The position numbers and the translations under genes were made by a program. Source: Ricordea florida (lineage: Eukaryota; Cnidaria; Anthozoa; Corallimorpharia; Ricordeidae). From it: 64,000 bases of DNA. This document shows positions 6,715 through 17,560 of this stretch, piece after piece. Position 1 is the stretch's first letter. Each line of letters opens with the position of its first letter. The notes under the pieces are model-generated. The model worked only from the letters and a program-made list of their open reading frames with translations. It made no database searches and had not been told where the DNA came from. Where the stretch lies: the NCBI GenBank assembly GCA_949710005.1, contig OX453279.1, forward strand, positions 19,240,014 through 19,304,013, read 5' to 3'.

Positions 6715-7932
6715 TCACAGCGTATTTAATCTCTGCGTGTTCTGCCTTTCTATCAGTTCGTTGATTTCCTCCTCGAGTAAATCTACGTAATGAACCCTGT
6801 AGACAAACTGCACTTTTCCCAAGGGTTTTTGACCGTAAGCTGAAGCTCCCTGCATTTCTCCTACCATTAACGTGTTTAAAACTAAACTTAAATTTTCTAA
6901 CAGCAAGCCATGTCCCGCACCGTCAGTAAATTTAAATTCCTGAATTTGTTTTCCTTTGCGATAAAACATAGGAACGCCACTCGCTGCATTAGGCAAGTCC
7001 CACGAAATAATTCCTGGCGGTTCCATCTCTAACTCTGCCACAAAAGGACCAGAAAATTTGAGCGCTCCAGGATCGGCAAAAGAAATTACCTTATCGCCAG
7101 TACTATTGACAGTAACATCTACTCCTACCTCCTGGATTCCAATAACGCCAGCTAAAGCGCCTTCATTTACAATATCACCCGTAAGATTTCCTTCGGGAAA
7201 AGTAATTTCAGCTTCAGGAGCTTTGATTTCTCCTGTAAGGGTTGCTTTCATTTTCATTTCGCCTGAATTACCTGCATTTGAAGGCCAGAAAGCGGCTTCT
7301 AGTAACCTGGCTTCTAATATCTTTTGTGTGCCTTCTTCAAAGCGAATGTAGTCTAAATATTCCGAGTTTGTAACGGGACTGTAACTGGGAAATACATTCT
7401 GAGGCGTTTTTACAACTTCAACATCGGGTTCAACTTTCGCATCAATAATACTTGCATAATATTCAACCCACTGACCTGTCATGCCGCTCTCATAATCATG
7501 AAAATAATTCGCTTCGGGAAAAGAAATTACCGCTCTAAGCAATTCTATTTTAGGTTTTCTAAATTTCTTTTGAATTTCTTTGGGTGTAAATTGCATGGCG
7601 ATCATCATCAAGAAGTTTGGATCTTCTAAAGGATCGTTGTAAAAATTCATCTTGAAACTAATGACCTTCCACTCTTCATCTTTCTGATCTACTGTCTCAA
7701 ATGGCAGATCTAAATATTTCTGTAACACAAACAGGCCGCTTTTTCCCGTTAAGTTTAATGGATCTTTACGGCCTATTATTGTACTATTACTAGATCTACT
7801 GGCTCTTCTTTTCTTCGGTCCATCTACAGAATCAAATGGCTTTAGTCCAGTCAATTTTCCTTCATGATATGCACGCTTTCCTGCTGCCACACGGTTGGGA
7901 TTTTTAGTCTTCTTCGTCTTCTTTTCTGTCAA
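6715..7932 (-). CDS. orfC, unit 4
   Basis: Intact. Ile53, Val180, Gln400. Predicted exon starts at 7925. Confidence 0.75.
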   Translation of the reverse strand: MTEKKTKKTKNPNRVAAGKRAYHEGKLTGLKPFDSVDGPKKRRASRSSNSTIIGRKDPLNLTGKSGLFVLQKYLDLPFETVDQKDEEWKVISFKMNFYNDPLEDPNFLMMIAMQFTPKEIQKKFRKPKIELLRAVISFPEANYFHDYESGMTGQWVEYYASIIDAKVEPDVEVVKTPQNVFPSYSPVTNSEYLDYIRFEEGTQKILEARLLEAAFWPSNAGNSGEMKMKATLTGEIKAPEAEITFPEGNLTGDIVNEGALAGVIGIQEVGVDVTVNSTGDKVISFADPGALKFSGPFVAELEMEPPGIISWDLPNAASGVPMFYRKGKQIQEFKFTDGAGHGLLLENLSLVLNTLMVGEMQGASAYGQKPLGKVQFVYRVHYVDLLEEEINELIERQNTQRLNTL

Positions 7933-8302
7933 CAGTAATTTCGGAAATTACAAGTGGAAACTTAGCAAGAGAAGTTTCGATAGCAGCTCCAGAAAGCATT
8001 TTTTTTACAGGATTGTACAACATTGTAAACTGAGTTTCCTTGCCGGGCAAGGCTTCACATTCATAAATGCCAAAGAAAAGTTTTGGCGTTGCGTTACAAT
8101 CTTCTATAGGTGAAATCATGAATTCTACCATTTGCTCTATTTTCTTGCCAGGATCGTCTAAACAATCCCAAGTTACAGTTTGTAAATTAATTGTCCATTT
8201 TGCTTGTAAAATGTCAGCCTTGGAGCCAAAACCTAGCCAGTTTATCCATCCGTCGAGAGTATCTTTACCTTCAGACTTTGTAGATTGGGTTGCTTTCGAC
8301 AT
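7904..8302 (-). CDS. orfB, unit 4
   Basis: Intact 132 aa, no protein change. Confidence 0.65.
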   Translation of the reverse strand: MSKATQSTKSEGKDTLDGWINWLGFGSKADILQAKWTINLQTVTWDCLDDPGKKIEQMVEFMISPIEDCNATPKLFFGIYECEALPGKETQFTMLYNPVKKMLSGAAIETSLAKFPLVISEITVDRKEDEED

Positions 8303-8375
8303 CACTGTTTTCGTCTTCTTCTTTAGTGAGATCTAGAAAGAAAAATATACCATAAATAGGCTGATAGTAGGTATG

Positions 8376-9209
8376 TTATAAAAAGTCCCGTAACTTACCG
8401 ATCAAATCAACTTGAATCTTGGCGTTTCTGGTAGTTTTCAGCTTGTCCGTTTGCGTAAATGCTGCAGCAAAATTTCGCTTCTCCAAGTTTAGACGCTTTG
8501 GCCGTTGTCGGGTAGCTCTTTTGAGCGCCACTTTAGCTTTGGCAGCAGCGTTGTCAATCAACGACTTGTCAGGAGTCTTCCGGACGAAATAAGTGATTCT
8601 TTCATCGCCTTCTCTAAGTGTCGGATTTAGAGTGCCAGTCTTAATTCCGCGCCCTGGGGAGCTAGACTGACCGTCGTTTAGGATCTCGAAAAGTTCACGA
8701 TAATCCATATCTCTGGAATAGAGATATTCGGGCCTTTTTTCAATGCTGGAATCGTTTTCTAAGGCCATTTTAGTACTAAGAATAGTAATATTCTTAGCGT
8801 CCTCCTCCAAGGCCGGCCATAATACACGAAGGAAACCATCGACGTTATACTTCTCGTCATCAGACGGATAAAACACTTCGACCTCTTGAAAACGATATCG
8901 CAGATTAGTTTTCTGCCACACGATAGATATGACACGCAGTTTGACAAGGTCACCAGCTTTTTTTCCAGCATCGGGATAACACGTGAACATCCAATTATAA
9001 CTACGTGGGAGAGGTGAAACGTGCGGCTCATAATACTCGAAGCTTTTAACGAAAGCGCTCTCGCTCAAATAGCCTTTCGATTCAATAAAGGCTCTGTAAC
9101 TCCCTTCTCGTTCTATCCACTTCGATTTGATGCCAAAAGCGACTAACTGTTTAAACTCGTCGCTTGTTTTCGATAAGAAATTGATGAGTTGCTGTATACG
9201 TGAAGCCAT
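8376..9209 (-). CDS. orfA, unit 4
   Basis: Intact. Ala192Gly (C at 8635) together with the AAG codon at 190 (C at 8640). One base is deleted just upstream of the ATG (TTTGAAATG instead of TTTGCAAATG on the plus strand), shortening the leader; this changes only the meaningless upstream extension. Intron 1 at 8333-8398. Confidence 0.7.
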   Translation of the reverse strand: MASRIQQLINFLSKTSDEFKQLVAFGIKSKWIEREGSYRAFIESKGYLSESAFVKSFEYYEPHVSPLPRSYNWMFTCYPDAGKKAGDLVKLRVISIVWQKTNLRYRFQEVEVFYPSDDEKYNVDGFLRVLWPALEEDAKNITILSTKMALENDSSIEKRPEYLYSRDMDYRELFEILNDGQSSSPGRGIKTGTLNPTLREGDERITYFVRKTPDKSLIDNAAAKAKVALKRATRQRPKRLNLEKRNFAAAFTQTDKLKTTRNAKIQVDLIGKLRDFL

Positions 9210-9313
9210 GTTTGAAATGAATAAAAGCCACACGGGTCTGAATATAACAAACTTTATTAACAAGAATAACTGGTTCTAAAAACTTGTTTGACCGCGTCTA
9301 AAAACCGGTTTGA

Positions 9314-9433
9314 CTGGTTATGCTAATTGAAAACCGGTTATGCAAATTGAAAACCGGTTATGCAAATTGAAAACCGGTTATGCAAATTGAAAACCGGTTA
9401 TGCAAATTGAAAACCGGTTATGCAAATTGAAAA
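9314..9433. repeat. 20-bp minisatellite, 6 monomers
   Basis: Variant first monomer plus five canonical. Confidence 0.95.
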
Positions 9434-9440
9434 ACTTATA

Positions 9441-10658
9441 TCACAGCGTATTTAATCTCTGCGTGTTCTGCCTTTCTATCAGTTCGTTGATTTCCTCCTC
9501 GAGTAAATCTACGTAATGAACCCTGTAGACAAACTGCACTTTTCCCAAGGGTTTTTGACCGTAAGCTGAAGCTCCCTGCATTTCTCCTACCATTAACGTG
9601 TTTAAAACTAAACTTAAATTTTCTAACAGCAAGCCATGTCCCGCACCGTCAGTAAATTTAAATTCCTGAATTTGTTTTCCTTTGCGATAAAACATAGGAA
9701 CGCCACTCGCTGCATTAGGCAAGTCCCACGAAATAATTCCTGGCGGTTCCATCTCTAACTCTGCCACAAAAGGACCAGAAAATTTGAGCGCTCCAGGATC
9801 GGCAAAAGAAATTACCTTATCGCCAGTACTATTGACAGTAACATCTACTCCTACCTCCTGGATTCCAATAACGCCAGCTAAAGCGCCTTCATTTACAATA
9901 TCACCCGTAAGATTTCCTTCGGGAAAAGTAATTTCAGCTTCAGGAGCTTTGATTTCTCCTGTAAGGGTTGCTTTCATTTTCATTTCGCCTGAATTACCTG
10001 CATTTGAAGGCCAGAAAGCGGCTTCTAGTAACCTGGCTTCTAATATCTTTTGTGTGCCTTCTTCAAAGCGAATGTAGTCTAAATATTCCGAGTTTGTAAC
10101 GGGACTGTAACTGGGAAATGCATTCTGAGGCGTTTTTACAACTTCAACATCGGGTTCAACTTTCGCATCAATAATACTTGCATAATATTCAACCCACTGA
10201 CCTGTCATGCCGCTCTCATAATCATGAAAATAATTCGCTTCGGGAAAAGAAATTACCGCTCTAAGCAATTCTATTTTAGGTTTTCTAAATTTCTTTTGAA
10301 TTTCTTTGGGTGTAAATTGCATGGCGATCATCATCAAGAAGTTTGGATCTTCTAAAGGATCGTTGTAAAAATTCATCTTGAAACTAATGACCTTCCACTC
10401 TTCATCTTTCTGATCTACTGTCTCAAATGGCAGATCTAAATATTTCTGTAACACAAACAGGCCGCTTTTTCCCGTTAAGTTTAATGGATCTTTACGGCCT
10501 ATTATTGTACTATTACTAGATCTACTGGCTCTTCTTTTCTTCGGTCCATCTACAGAATCAAATGGCTTTAGTCCAGTCAATTTTCCTTCATGATATGCAC
10601 GCTTTCCTGCTGCCACACGGTTGGGATTTTTAGTCTTCTTCGTCTTCTTTTCTGTCAA
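9441..10658 (-). CDS. orfC, unit 5
   Basis: Intact. Ile53, Ala180, Gln400. Predicted exon starts at 10651. Neighbour of an AAG-190 orfA (unit 4), the same pairing seen at units 2/3 and 14/15. Confidence 0.75.
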   Translation of the reverse strand: MTEKKTKKTKNPNRVAAGKRAYHEGKLTGLKPFDSVDGPKKRRASRSSNSTIIGRKDPLNLTGKSGLFVLQKYLDLPFETVDQKDEEWKVISFKMNFYNDPLEDPNFLMMIAMQFTPKEIQKKFRKPKIELLRAVISFPEANYFHDYESGMTGQWVEYYASIIDAKVEPDVEVVKTPQNAFPSYSPVTNSEYLDYIRFEEGTQKILEARLLEAAFWPSNAGNSGEMKMKATLTGEIKAPEAEITFPEGNLTGDIVNEGALAGVIGIQEVGVDVTVNSTGDKVISFADPGALKFSGPFVAELEMEPPGIISWDLPNAASGVPMFYRKGKQIQEFKFTDGAGHGLLLENLSLVLNTLMVGEMQGASAYGQKPLGKVQFVYRVHYVDLLEEEINELIERQNTQRLNTL

Positions 10659-11028
10659 CAGTAATTTCGGAAATTACAAGTGGAAACTTAGCAAGAGAAG
10701 TTTCGATAGCAGCTCCAGAAAGCATTTTTTTTACAGGATTGTACAACATTGTAAACTGAGTTTCCTTGCCGGGCAAGGCTTCACATTCATAAATGCCAAA
10801 GAAAAGTTTTGGCGTTGCGTTACAATCTTCTATAGGTGAAATCATGAATTCTACCATTTGCTCTATTTTCTTGCCAGGATCGTCTAAACAATCCCAAGTT
10901 ACAGTTTGTAAATTAATTGTCCATTTTGCTTGTAAAATGTCAGCCTTGGAGCCAAAACCTAGCCAGTTTATCCATCCGTCGAGAGTATCTTTACCTTCAG
11001 ACTTTGTAGATTGGGTTGCTTTCGACAT
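10630..11028 (-). CDS. orfB, unit 5
   Basis: Intact 132 aa, no protein change. Confidence 0.65.
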   Translation of the reverse strand: MSKATQSTKSEGKDTLDGWINWLGFGSKADILQAKWTINLQTVTWDCLDDPGKKIEQMVEFMISPIEDCNATPKLFFGIYECEALPGKETQFTMLYNPVKKMLSGAAIETSLAKFPLVISEITVDRKEDEED

Positions 11029-11101
11029 CACTGTTTTCGTCTTCTTCTTTAGTGAGATCTAGAAAGAAAAATATACCATAAATAGGCTGATAGTAGGTAT
11101 G

Positions 11102-11935
11102 TTATAAAAAGTCCCGTAACTTACCGATCAAATCAACTTGAATCTTGGCGTTTCTGGTAGTTTTCAGCTTGTCCGTTTGCGTAAATGCTGCAGCAAAATT
11201 TCGCTTCTCCAAGTTTAGACGCTTTGGCCGTTGTCGGGTAGCTCTTTTGAGCGCCACTTTAGCTTTGGCAGCAGCGTTGTCAATCAACGACTTGTCAGGA
11301 GTCTTCCGGACGAAATAAGTGATTCTTTCATCGCCTTCTCTAAGTGTCGGATTTAGAGTGGCAGTTTTAATTCCGCGCCCTGGGGAGCTAGACTGACCGT
11401 CGTTTAGGATCTCGAAAAGTTCACGATAATCCATATCTCTGGAATAGAGATATTCGGGCCTTTTTTCAATGCTGGAATCGTTTTCTAAGGCCATTTTAGT
11501 ACTAAGAATAGTAATATTCTTAGCGTCCTCCTCCAAGGCCGGCCATAATACACGAAGGAAACCATCGACGTTATACTTCTCGTCATCAGACGGATAAAAC
11601 ACTTCGACCTCTTGAAAACGATATCGCAGATTAGTTTTCTGCCACACGATAGATATGACACGCAGTTTGACAAGGTCACCAGCTTTTTTTCCAGCATCGG
11701 GATAACACGTGAACATCCAATTATAACTACGTGGGAGAGGTGAAACGTGCGGCTCATAATACTCGAAGCTTTTAACGAAAGCGCTCTCGCTCAAATAGCC
11801 TTTCGATTCAATAAAGGCTCTGTAACTCCCTTCTCGTTCTATCCACTTCGATTTGATGCCAAAAGCGACTAACTGTTTAAACTCGTCGCTTGTTTTCGAT
11901 AAGAAATTGATGAGTTGCTGTATACGTGAAGCCAT
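11102..11935 (-). CDS. orfA, unit 5
   Basis: Intact, 277 codons, common protein form. Intron 1 at 11059-11124. Confidence 0.7.
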   Translation of the reverse strand: MASRIQQLINFLSKTSDEFKQLVAFGIKSKWIEREGSYRAFIESKGYLSESAFVKSFEYYEPHVSPLPRSYNWMFTCYPDAGKKAGDLVKLRVISIVWQKTNLRYRFQEVEVFYPSDDEKYNVDGFLRVLWPALEEDAKNITILSTKMALENDSSIEKRPEYLYSRDMDYRELFEILNDGQSSSPGRGIKTATLNPTLREGDERITYFVRKTPDKSLIDNAAAKAKVALKRATRQRPKRLNLEKRNFAAAFTQTDKLKTTRNAKIQVDLIGKLRDFL

Positions 11936-12040
11936 GTTTGCAAATGAATAAAAGCCACACGGGTCTGAATATAACAAACTTTATTAACAAGAATAACTGG
12001 TTCTAAAAACTTGTTTGACCGCGTCTAAAAACCGGTTTGA

Positions 12041-12140
12041 CTGGTTATGCTAATTGAAAACCGGTTATGCAAATTGAAAACCGGTTATGCAAATTGAAAA
12101 CCGGTTATGCAAATTGAAAACCGGTTATGCAAATTGAAAA
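12041..12140. repeat. 20-bp minisatellite, 5 monomers
   Basis: Variant first monomer plus four canonical. Confidence 0.95.
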
Positions 12141-12147
12141 ACTTATA

Positions 12148-13365
12148 TCACAGCGTATTTAATCTCTGCGTGTTCTGCCTTTCTATCAGTTCGTTGATTT
12201 CCTCCTCGAGTAAATCTACGTAATGAACCCTGTAGACAAACTGCACTTTTCCCAAGGGTTTTTGACCGTAAGCTGAAGCTCCCTGCATTTCTCCTACCAT
12301 TAACGTGTTTAAAACTAAACTTAAATTTTCTAACAGCAAGCCATGTCCCGCACCGTCAGTAAATTTAAATTCCTGAATTTGTTTTCCTTTGCGATAAAAC
12401 ATAGGAACGCCACTCGCTGCATTAGGCAAGTCCCACGAAATAATTCCTGGCGGTTCCATCTCTAACTCTGCCACAAAAGGACCAGAAAATTTGAGCGCTC
12501 CAGGATCGGCAAAAGAAATTACCTTATCGCCAGTACTATTGACAGTAACATCTACTCCTACCTCCTGGATTCCAATAACGCCAGCTAAAGCGCCTTCATT
12601 TACAATATCACCCGTAAGATTTCCTTCGGGAAAAGTAATTTCAGCTTCAGGAGCTTTGATTTCTCCTGTAAGGGTTGCTTTCATTTTCATTTCGCCTGAA
12701 TTACCTGCATTTGAAGGCCAGAAAGCGGCTTCTAGTAACCTGGCTTCTAATATCTTTTGTGTGCCTTCTTCAAAGCGAATGTAGTCTAAATATTCCGAGT
12801 TTGTAACGGGACTGTAACTGGGAAATACATTCTGAGGCGTTTTTACAACTTCAACATCGGGTTCAACTTTCGCATCAATAATACTTGCATAATATTCAAC
12901 CCACTGACCTGTCATGCCGCTCTCATAATCATGAAAATAATTCGCTTCGGGAAAAGAAATTACCGCTCTAAGCAATTCTATTTTAGGTTTTCTAAATTTC
13001 TTTTGAATTTCTTTGGGTGTAAATTGCATGGCGATCATCATCAAGAAGTTTGGATCTTCTAAAGGATCGTTGTAAAAATTCATCTTGAAACTAATGACCT
13101 TCCACTCTTCATCTTTCTGATCTACTGTCTCAAATGGCAGATCTAAATATTTCTGTAACACAAACAGGCCGCTTTTTCCCGTTAAGTTTAATGGATCTTT
13201 ACGGCCTATTATTGTACTATTACTAGATCTACTGGCTCTTCTTTTCTTCGGTCCATCTACAGAATCAAATGGCTTTAGTCCAGTCAATTTTCCTTCATGA
13301 TATGCACGCTTTCCTGCTGCCACACGGTTGGGATTTTTAGTCTTCTTCGTCTTCTTTTCTGTCAA
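12148..13365 (-). CDS. orfC, unit 6
   Basis: Intact. Ile53, Val180, Gln400. Predicted exon starts at 13358. Confidence 0.75.
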   Translation of the reverse strand: MTEKKTKKTKNPNRVAAGKRAYHEGKLTGLKPFDSVDGPKKRRASRSSNSTIIGRKDPLNLTGKSGLFVLQKYLDLPFETVDQKDEEWKVISFKMNFYNDPLEDPNFLMMIAMQFTPKEIQKKFRKPKIELLRAVISFPEANYFHDYESGMTGQWVEYYASIIDAKVEPDVEVVKTPQNVFPSYSPVTNSEYLDYIRFEEGTQKILEARLLEAAFWPSNAGNSGEMKMKATLTGEIKAPEAEITFPEGNLTGDIVNEGALAGVIGIQEVGVDVTVNSTGDKVISFADPGALKFSGPFVAELEMEPPGIISWDLPNAASGVPMFYRKGKQIQEFKFTDGAGHGLLLENLSLVLNTLMVGEMQGASAYGQKPLGKVQFVYRVHYVDLLEEEINELIERQNTQRLNTL

Positions 13366-13735
13366 CAGTAATTTCGGAAATTACAAGTGGAAACTTAGCA
13401 AGAGAAGTTTCGATAGCAGCTCCAGAAAGCATTTTTTTTACAGGATTGTACAACATTGTAAACTGAGTTTCCTTGCCGGGCAAGGCTTCACATTCATAAA
13501 TGCCAAAGAAAAGTTTTGGCGTTGCGTTACAATCTTCTATAGGTGAAATCATGAATTCTACCATTTGCTCTATTTTCTTGCCAGGATCGTCTAAACAATC
13601 CCAAGTTACAGTTTGTAAATTAATTGTCCATTTTGCTTGTAAAATGTCAGCCTTGGAGCCAAAACCTAGCCAGTTTATCCATCCGTCGAGAGTATCTTTA
13701 CCTTCAGACTTTGTAGATTGGGTTGCTTTCGACAT
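13337..13735 (-). CDS. orfB, unit 6
   Basis: Intact 132 aa, no protein change. Confidence 0.65.
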   Translation of the reverse strand: MSKATQSTKSEGKDTLDGWINWLGFGSKADILQAKWTINLQTVTWDCLDDPGKKIEQMVEFMISPIEDCNATPKLFFGIYECEALPGKETQFTMLYNPVKKMLSGAAIETSLAKFPLVISEITVDRKEDEED

Positions 13736-13808
13736 CACTGTTTTCGTCTTCTTCTTTAGTGAGATCTAGAAAGAAAAATATACCATAAATAGGCTGATAG
13801 TAGGTATG

Positions 13809-14642
13809 TTATAAAAAGTCCCGTAACTTACCGATCAAATCAACTTGAATCTTGGCGTTTCTGGTAGTTTTCAGCTTGTCCGTTTGCGTAAATGCTGCAG
13901 CAAAATTTCGCTTCTCCAAGTTTAGACGCTTTGGCCGTTGTCGGGTAGCTCTTTTGAGCGCCACTTTAGCTTTGGCAGCAGCGTTGTCAATCAACGACTT
14001 GTCAGGAGTCTTCCGGACGAAATAAGTGATTCTTTCATCGCCTTCTCTAAGTGTCGGATTTAGAGTGGCAGTTTTAATTCCGCGCCCTGGGGAGCTAGAC
14101 TGACCGTCGTTTAGGATCTCGAAAAGTTCACGATAATCCATATCTCTGGAATAGAGATATTCGGGCCTTTTTTCAATGCTGGAATCGTTTTCTAAGGCCA
14201 TTTTAGTACTAAGAATAGTAATATTCTTAGCGTCCTCCTCCAAGGCCGGCCATAATACACGAAGGAAACCATCGACGTTATACTTCTCGTCATCAGACGG
14301 ATAAAACACTTCGACCTCTTGAAAACGATATCGCAGATTAGTTTTCTGCCACACGATAGATATGACACGCAGTTTGACAAGGTCACCAGCTTTTTTTCCA
14401 GCATCGGGATAACACGTGAACATCCAATTATAACTACGTGGGAGAGGTGAAACGTGCGGCTCATAATACTCGAAGCTTTTAACGAAAGCGCTCTCGCTCA
14501 AATAGCCTTTCGATTCAATAAAGGCTCTGTAACTCCCTTCTCGTTCTATCCACTTCGATTTGATGCCAAAAGCGACTAACTGTTTAAACTCGTCGCTTGT
14601 TTTCGATAAGAAATTGATGAGTTGCTGTATATGTGAAGCCAT
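13809..14642 (-). CDS. orfA, unit 6
   Basis: Intact with Arg4His, a plus-strand C-to-T change at a CpG (14632). Intron 1 at 13766-13831. Confidence 0.7.
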   Translation of the reverse strand: MASHIQQLINFLSKTSDEFKQLVAFGIKSKWIEREGSYRAFIESKGYLSESAFVKSFEYYEPHVSPLPRSYNWMFTCYPDAGKKAGDLVKLRVISIVWQKTNLRYRFQEVEVFYPSDDEKYNVDGFLRVLWPALEEDAKNITILSTKMALENDSSIEKRPEYLYSRDMDYRELFEILNDGQSSSPGRGIKTATLNPTLREGDERITYFVRKTPDKSLIDNAAAKAKVALKRATRQRPKRLNLEKRNFAAAFTQTDKLKTTRNAKIQVDLIGKLRDFL

Positions 14643-14747
14643 GTTTGCAAATGAATAAAAGCCACACGGGTCTGAATATAACAAACTTTATTAACAAGAA
14701 TAACTGGTTCTAAAAACTTGTTTGACCGCGTCTAAAAACCGGTTTGA

Positions 14748-14847
14748 CTGGTTATGCTAATTGAAAACCGGTTATGCAAATTGAAAACCGGTTATGCAAA
14801 TTGAAAACCGGTTATGCAAATTGAAAACCGGTTATGCAAATTGAAAA
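14748..14847. repeat. 20-bp minisatellite, 5 monomers
   Basis: Variant first monomer plus four canonical. Confidence 0.95.
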
Positions 14848-14854
14848 ACTTATA

Positions 14855-16071
14855 TCACAGCGTATTTAATCTATGCGTGTTCTGCCTTTCTATCAGTTCG
14901 TTGATTTCCTCCTCGAGTAAATCTACGTAATGAACCCTGTAGACAAACTGCACTTTTCCCAAGGGTTTTTGACCGTAAGCTGAAGCTCCCTGCATTTCTC
15001 CTACCATTAACGTGTTTAAAACTAAACTTAAATTTTCTAACAGCAAGCCATGTCCCGCACCGTCAGTAAATTTAAATTCCTGAATTTGTTTTCCTTTGCG
15101 ATAAAACATAGGAACGCCACTCGCTGCATTAGGCAAGTCCCACGAAATAATTCCTGGCGGTTCCATCTCTAACTCTGCCACAAAAGGACCAGAAAATTTG
15201 AGCGCTCCAGGATCGGCAAAAGAAATTACCTTATCGCCAGTACTATTGACAGTAACATCTACTCCTACCTCCTGGATTCCAATAACGCCAGGTAAAGCGC
15301 CTTCATTTACAATATCACCCGTAAGATTTCCTTCGGGAAAAGTAATTTCAGCTTCAGGAGCTTTGATTTCTCCTGTAAGGGTTGCTTTCATTTTCATTTC
15401 GCCTGAATTACCTGCATTTGAAGGCCAGAAAGCGGCTTCTAGTAACCTGGCTTCTAATATCTTTTGTGTGCCTTCTTCAAAGCGAATGTAGTCTAAATAT
15501 TCCGAGTTTGTAACGGGACTGTAACTGGGAAATACATTCTGAGGCGTTTTTACAACTTCAACATCGGTTCAACTTTCGCATCAATAATACTTGCATAATA
15601 TTCAACCCACTGACCTGTCATGCCGCTCTCATAATCATGAAAATAATTCGCTTCGGGAAAAGAAATTACCGCTCTAAGCAATTCTATTTTAGGTTTTCTA
15701 AATTTCTTTTGAATTTCTTTGGGTGTAAATTGCATGGCGATCATCATCAAGAAGTTTGGATCTTCTAAAGGATCGTTGTAAAAATTCATCTTGAAACTAA
15801 TGACCTTCCACTCTTCATCTTTCTGATCTACTGTCTCAAATGGCAGATCTAAATATTTCTGTAACACAAACAGGCCGCTTTTTCCCGTTAAGTTTAATGG
15901 ATCTTTACGGCCTATTATTGTACTATTACTAGATCTACTGGCTCTTCTTTTCTTCGGTCCATCTACAGAATCAAATGGCTTTAGTCCAGTCAATTTTCCT
16001 TCATGATATGCACGCTTTCCTGCTGCCACACGGTTGGGATTTTTAGTCTTCTTCGTCTTCTTTTCTGTCAA
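14855..16071 (-). pseudogene. orfC, unit 7, frameshifted
   Basis: One G is missing from the GGG run at about 15566 (ATCGGTTC instead of ATCGGGTTC). The frame is lost after residue 169 and stops four codons later at 15550, removing the beta-rich core and the C-terminal strand. The rest stays open downstream, with Ala261Pro and His400 (CAT, a codon state seen only here). Recent inactivation, or a sequencing error in a homopolymer. Confidence 0.8.
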
Positions 16072-16441
16072 CAGTAATTTCGGAAATTACAAGTGGAAAC
16101 TTAGCAAGAGAAGTTTCGATAGCAGCTCCAGAAAGCATTTTTTTTACAGGATTGTACAACATTGTAAACTGAGTTTCCTTGCCGGGCAAGGCTTCACATT
16201 CATAAATGCCAAAGAAAAGTTTTGGCGTTGCGTTACAATCTTCTATAGGTGAAATCATGAATTCTACCATTTGCTCTATTTTCTTGCCAGGATCGTCTAA
16301 ACAATCCCAAGTTACAGTTTGTAAATTAATTGTCCATTTTGCTTGTAAAATGTCAGCCTTGGAGCCAAAACCTAGCCAGTTTATCCATCCGTCGAGAGTA
16401 TCTTTACCTTCAGACTTTGTAGATTGGGTTGCTTTCGACAT
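16043..16441 (-). CDS. orfB, unit 7
   Basis: Intact 132 aa although the overlapping orfC is broken. Confidence 0.65.
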   Translation of the reverse strand: MSKATQSTKSEGKDTLDGWINWLGFGSKADILQAKWTINLQTVTWDCLDDPGKKIEQMVEFMISPIEDCNATPKLFFGIYECEALPGKETQFTMLYNPVKKMLSGAAIETSLAKFPLVISEITVDRKEDEED

Positions 16442-16514
16442 CACTGTTTTCGTCTTCTTCTTTAGTGAGATCTAGAAAGAAAAATATACCATAAATAGGC
16501 TGATAGTAGGTATG

Positions 16515-17348
16515 TTATAAAAAGTCCCGTAACTTACCGATCAAATCAACTTGAATCTTGGCGTTTCTGGTAGTTTTCAGCTTGTCCGTTTGCGTAAATG
16601 CTGCAGCAAAATTTCGCTTCTCCAAGTTTAGACGCTTTGGCCGTTGTCGGGTAGCTCTTTTGAGCGCCACTTTAGCTTTGGCAGCAGCGTTGTCAATCAA
16701 CGACTTGTCAGGAGTCTTCCGGACGAAATAAGTGATTCTTTCATCGCCTTCTCTAAGTGTCGGATTTAGAGTGGCAGTTTTAATTCCGCGCCCTGGGGAG
16801 CTAGACTGACCGTCGTTTAGGATCTCGAAAAGTTCACGATAATCCATATCTCTGGAATAGAGATATTCGGGCCTTTTTTCAATGCTGGAATCGTTTTCTA
16901 AGGCCATTTTAGTACTAAGAATAGTAATATTCTTAGCGTCCTCCTCCAAGGCCGGCCATAATACACGAAGGAAACCATCGACGTTATACTTCTCGTCATC
17001 AGACGGATAAAACACTTCGACCTCTTGAAAACGATATCGCAGATTAGTTTTCTGCCACACGATAGATATGACACGCAGTTTGACAAGGTCACCAGCTTTT
17101 TTTCCAGCATCGGGATAACACGTGAACATCCAATTATAACTACGTGGGAGAGGTGAAACGTGCGGCTCATAATACTCGAAGCTTTTAACGAAAGCGCTCT
17201 CGCTCAAATAGCCTTTCGATTCAATAAAGGCTCTGTAACTCCCTTCTCGTTCTATCCACTTCGATTTGATGCCAAAAGCGACTAACTGTTTAAACTCGTC
17301 GCTTGTTTTCGATAAGAAATTGATGAGTTGCTGTATACGTGAAGCCAT
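16515..17348 (-). CDS. orfA, unit 7
   Basis: Intact, common protein form. Intron 1 at 16472-16537. Through intron 2 it would be joined to the broken orfC. Confidence 0.7.
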   Translation of the reverse strand: MASRIQQLINFLSKTSDEFKQLVAFGIKSKWIEREGSYRAFIESKGYLSESAFVKSFEYYEPHVSPLPRSYNWMFTCYPDAGKKAGDLVKLRVISIVWQKTNLRYRFQEVEVFYPSDDEKYNVDGFLRVLWPALEEDAKNITILSTKMALENDSSIEKRPEYLYSRDMDYRELFEILNDGQSSSPGRGIKTATLNPTLREGDERITYFVRKTPDKSLIDNAAAKAKVALKRATRQRPKRLNLEKRNFAAAFTQTDKLKTTRNAKIQVDLIGKLRDFL

Positions 17349-17453
17349 GTTTGCAAATGAATAAAAGCCACACGGGTCTGAATATAACAAACTTTATTAA
17401 CAAGAATAACTGGTTCTAAAAACTTGTTTGACCGCGTCTAAAAACCGGTTTGA

Positions 17454-17553
17454 CTGGTTATGCTAATTGAAAACCGGTTATGCAAATTGAAAACCGGTTA
17501 TGCAAATTGAAAACCGGTTATGCAAATTGAAAACCGGTTATGCAAATTGAAAA
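17454..17553. repeat. 20-bp minisatellite, 5 monomers
   Basis: Variant first monomer plus four canonical. Confidence 0.95.
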
Positions 17554-17560
17554 ACTTATA

